Source: Actinomycetes bacterium (GTDB taxonomy: Bacteria; Actinomycetota; Actinomycetes; Actinomycetales; Actinomycetaceae). Taken from it: DNA of 5,998 nt. The notes beneath the pieces are model-generated. The model was not told the origin of the DNA and did not search any database. It saw only the letters and a program-made list of their open reading frames with translations. Positions within the stretch are counted from its first letter, which is position 1; the number at the start of each line of letters is the position of its first letter. The stretch covers positions 1-5,998 of the forward strand of contig JAEZVQ010000026.1 in assembly GCA_023420745.1 (NCBI GenBank). The letters are read 5' to 3'. Positions 5,102 to 5,998 of the stretch are shown piece by piece. The position numbers and the translations under genes were made by a program.

Positions 5102-5998
5102 CTCAGCGCCAAGCGCTCACGCACGACCTCGGCGAGGATTTCTGCCTCACGATCGGCAATCTCCTGTGTCGCCGCCTCGATCATCACGCGCACCAGTGGC
5201 GCGGTTCCCGACGGACGCAACAACACGCGACCGGATTCACCCAGTCGCGCTTCGCAAGCATGCACCGCTTCTTGCACGCCCTCATCGGAAGCCGAACGTG
5301 TCTTGTCGACACCGGGCACGTTAATCAGAGTCTGCGGCAACCGACGCACGAAGTCGGTGAGGTCAGCGAGGCTCCGCCCCGTCTCCTTGACCATCCGTGC
5401 CACCAGCAGCGAGGTCAACACACCGTCGCCAGTGGTGGCGTGGTGTGAGGCAATGACGTGACCGGATTGTTCGCCACCGAGGGAGTAGCCGTTGTTGCGC
5501 ATACTTTCGAGCACGTAGCGATCCCCCACCGCGGTTTGCACGGTGGTGATACCCTGTTCCTTCATCGCCAGCACCAGCCCGAGGTTCGACATCACGGTGA
5601 TGACGAGGGTGTCTTTGTTGAGCTGTCCGCGCCGACGCAGGTCGAGGGCGAGTGCGCCCATAATTTTGTCGCCGTCAATGAGGCGCCCCTCAGCGTCGAC
5701 CGCGAGGCACCGGTCAGCATCCCCGTCGTAAGCAACTCCGAAGTCGGCACCGGCAGCAACGGTGGCCGACTGAAGCTGCTCAGGATGCGTCGACCCACAG
5801 TTTTCGTTGATATTGCGCCCATCTGGGGATGCGTTAATGACGATGACGTCCGCGCCCGCTTCACGCAGAGCCTGAGGTCCGAGTTCACTCGCCGCCCCGT
5901 TGGCACAGTCGACGGCGATCTTCAAGCCCCGCAAGTCAGAGCCACAGGCACGCACGAGGTGGTCGACATAGTCGTCGCGCGCCCGCTCGTCGTGGTAG
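5098..5998 (-). CDS. glmM: Phosphoglucosamine mutase GlmM, N-terminal part outside the window
   Basis: GlmM converts glucosamine-6-phosphate to glucosamine-1-phosphate on the path to UDP-GlcNAc for peptidoglycan, in the cytoplasm. The visible 299 residues (5997 down to the TAG at 5100-5098) are the C-terminal two thirds of a protein of about 445-450 residues. The N-terminal domain with the phosphorylated catalytic serine lies beyond the right edge. Visible landmarks are LRGLKIAVDCANGAAS, the metal-binding loop DGDADR (5710-5727), the sugar-binding GGEQSGH (5458-5478) and the C-terminal phosphate-binding loop. That loop reads RPSGTAP (5197-5217), where nearly all relatives I know carry RPSGTEP. 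A GTG at 5955 is internal, since the homologous frame runs through to the window end. The gene converges on the regulator gene and overlaps its stop. GlmM is housekeeping, although its amino-sugar substrates also arise from sialic-acid breakdown. Confidence 0.96.
   Translation of the reverse strand, partial: YHDERARDDYVDHLVRACGSDLRGLKIAVDCANGAASELGPQALREAGADVIVINASPDGRNINENCGSTHPEQLQSATVAAGADFGVAYDGDADRCLAVDAEGRLIDGDKIMGALALDLRRRGQLNKDTLVITVMSNLGLVLAMKEQGITTVQTAVGDRYVLESMRNNGYSLGGEQSGHVIASHHATTGDGVLTSLLVARMVKETGRSLADLTDFVRRLPQTLINVPGVDKTRSASDEGVQEAVHACEARLGESGRVLLRPSGTAPLVRVMIEAATQEIADREAEILAEVVRERLALS

Noticed and set aside
1..5998. CRISPR arrays, insertion sequences, tRNA or rRNA genes, riboswitches
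   Set aside because: I saw no regularly spaced repeats, transposase-like frames, terminal inverted repeats, cloverleaf patterns or known riboswitch cores on reading both strands. No covariance-model search could be run.

Overview
The window reads as chromosome from a GC-rich Gram-positive actinobacterium, probably host-associated. The evidence is GC-rich coding DNA, purine-rich Shine-Dalgarno sites, a lipoprotein-type ABC solute-binding protein, and a glmM gene of ordinary bacterial type. A member of the Actinomycetaceae (Actinomyces/Schaalia-like) is my best guess, but it is an inference and no sequence search was run.

Layout from left to right. Positions 1-1288 (minus) hold the N-terminal 429 residues of a family-5 (DppA/OppA-like) solute-binding lipoprotein, whose 3' end lies off the left edge. 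Positions 1289-1737 are a divergent intergenic region of about 450 bp with no convincing gene. It holds two copies of a palindromic motif (core TTGTCAGACAA, one copy perfect), one near each divergent gene, plus a second, weaker dyad family. Positions 1738-4224 (plus) encode an 828-residue GH33 sialidase: two jelly-roll-like N-terminal domains, then a NanI-type six-bladed propeller with an inserted domain and five Asp-boxes. The catalytic residues can all be placed, and no export signal is visible. A hairpin plus T-run terminator follows 5 bp after the stop. Positions 4286-5101 (plus) encode a GntR-family regulator of the FadR/FCD subfamily. Positions 5098-5998 (minus) hold the C-terminal two thirds of phosphoglucosamine mutase GlmM, convergent with the regulator and sharing the tetranucleotide CTAG as overlapping stop codons.

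How the genes may work together (inference). Sialidase, FCD-type GntR regulator and DppA-like transporter gene together match the known composition of actinobacterial sialic-acid loci: SiaEFGI/SiaR in Corynebacterium, Nan genes in Bifidobacterium, and the SatABCD transporter type first described in Haemophilus ducreyi. The palindrome fits the general FadR-subfamily operator form TnGTnnnACnA. This suggests that the adjacent regulator controls both divergent transcripts from 1376-1386 and 1612-1622. Because the sialidase has no visible export signal, the transporter may import sialylated oligosaccharides that are cleaved inside the cell, as in Bifidobacterium infantis, rather than free sialic acid. 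GlmM belongs to peptidoglycan precursor synthesis and is probably a housekeeping neighbour rather than part of the locus.
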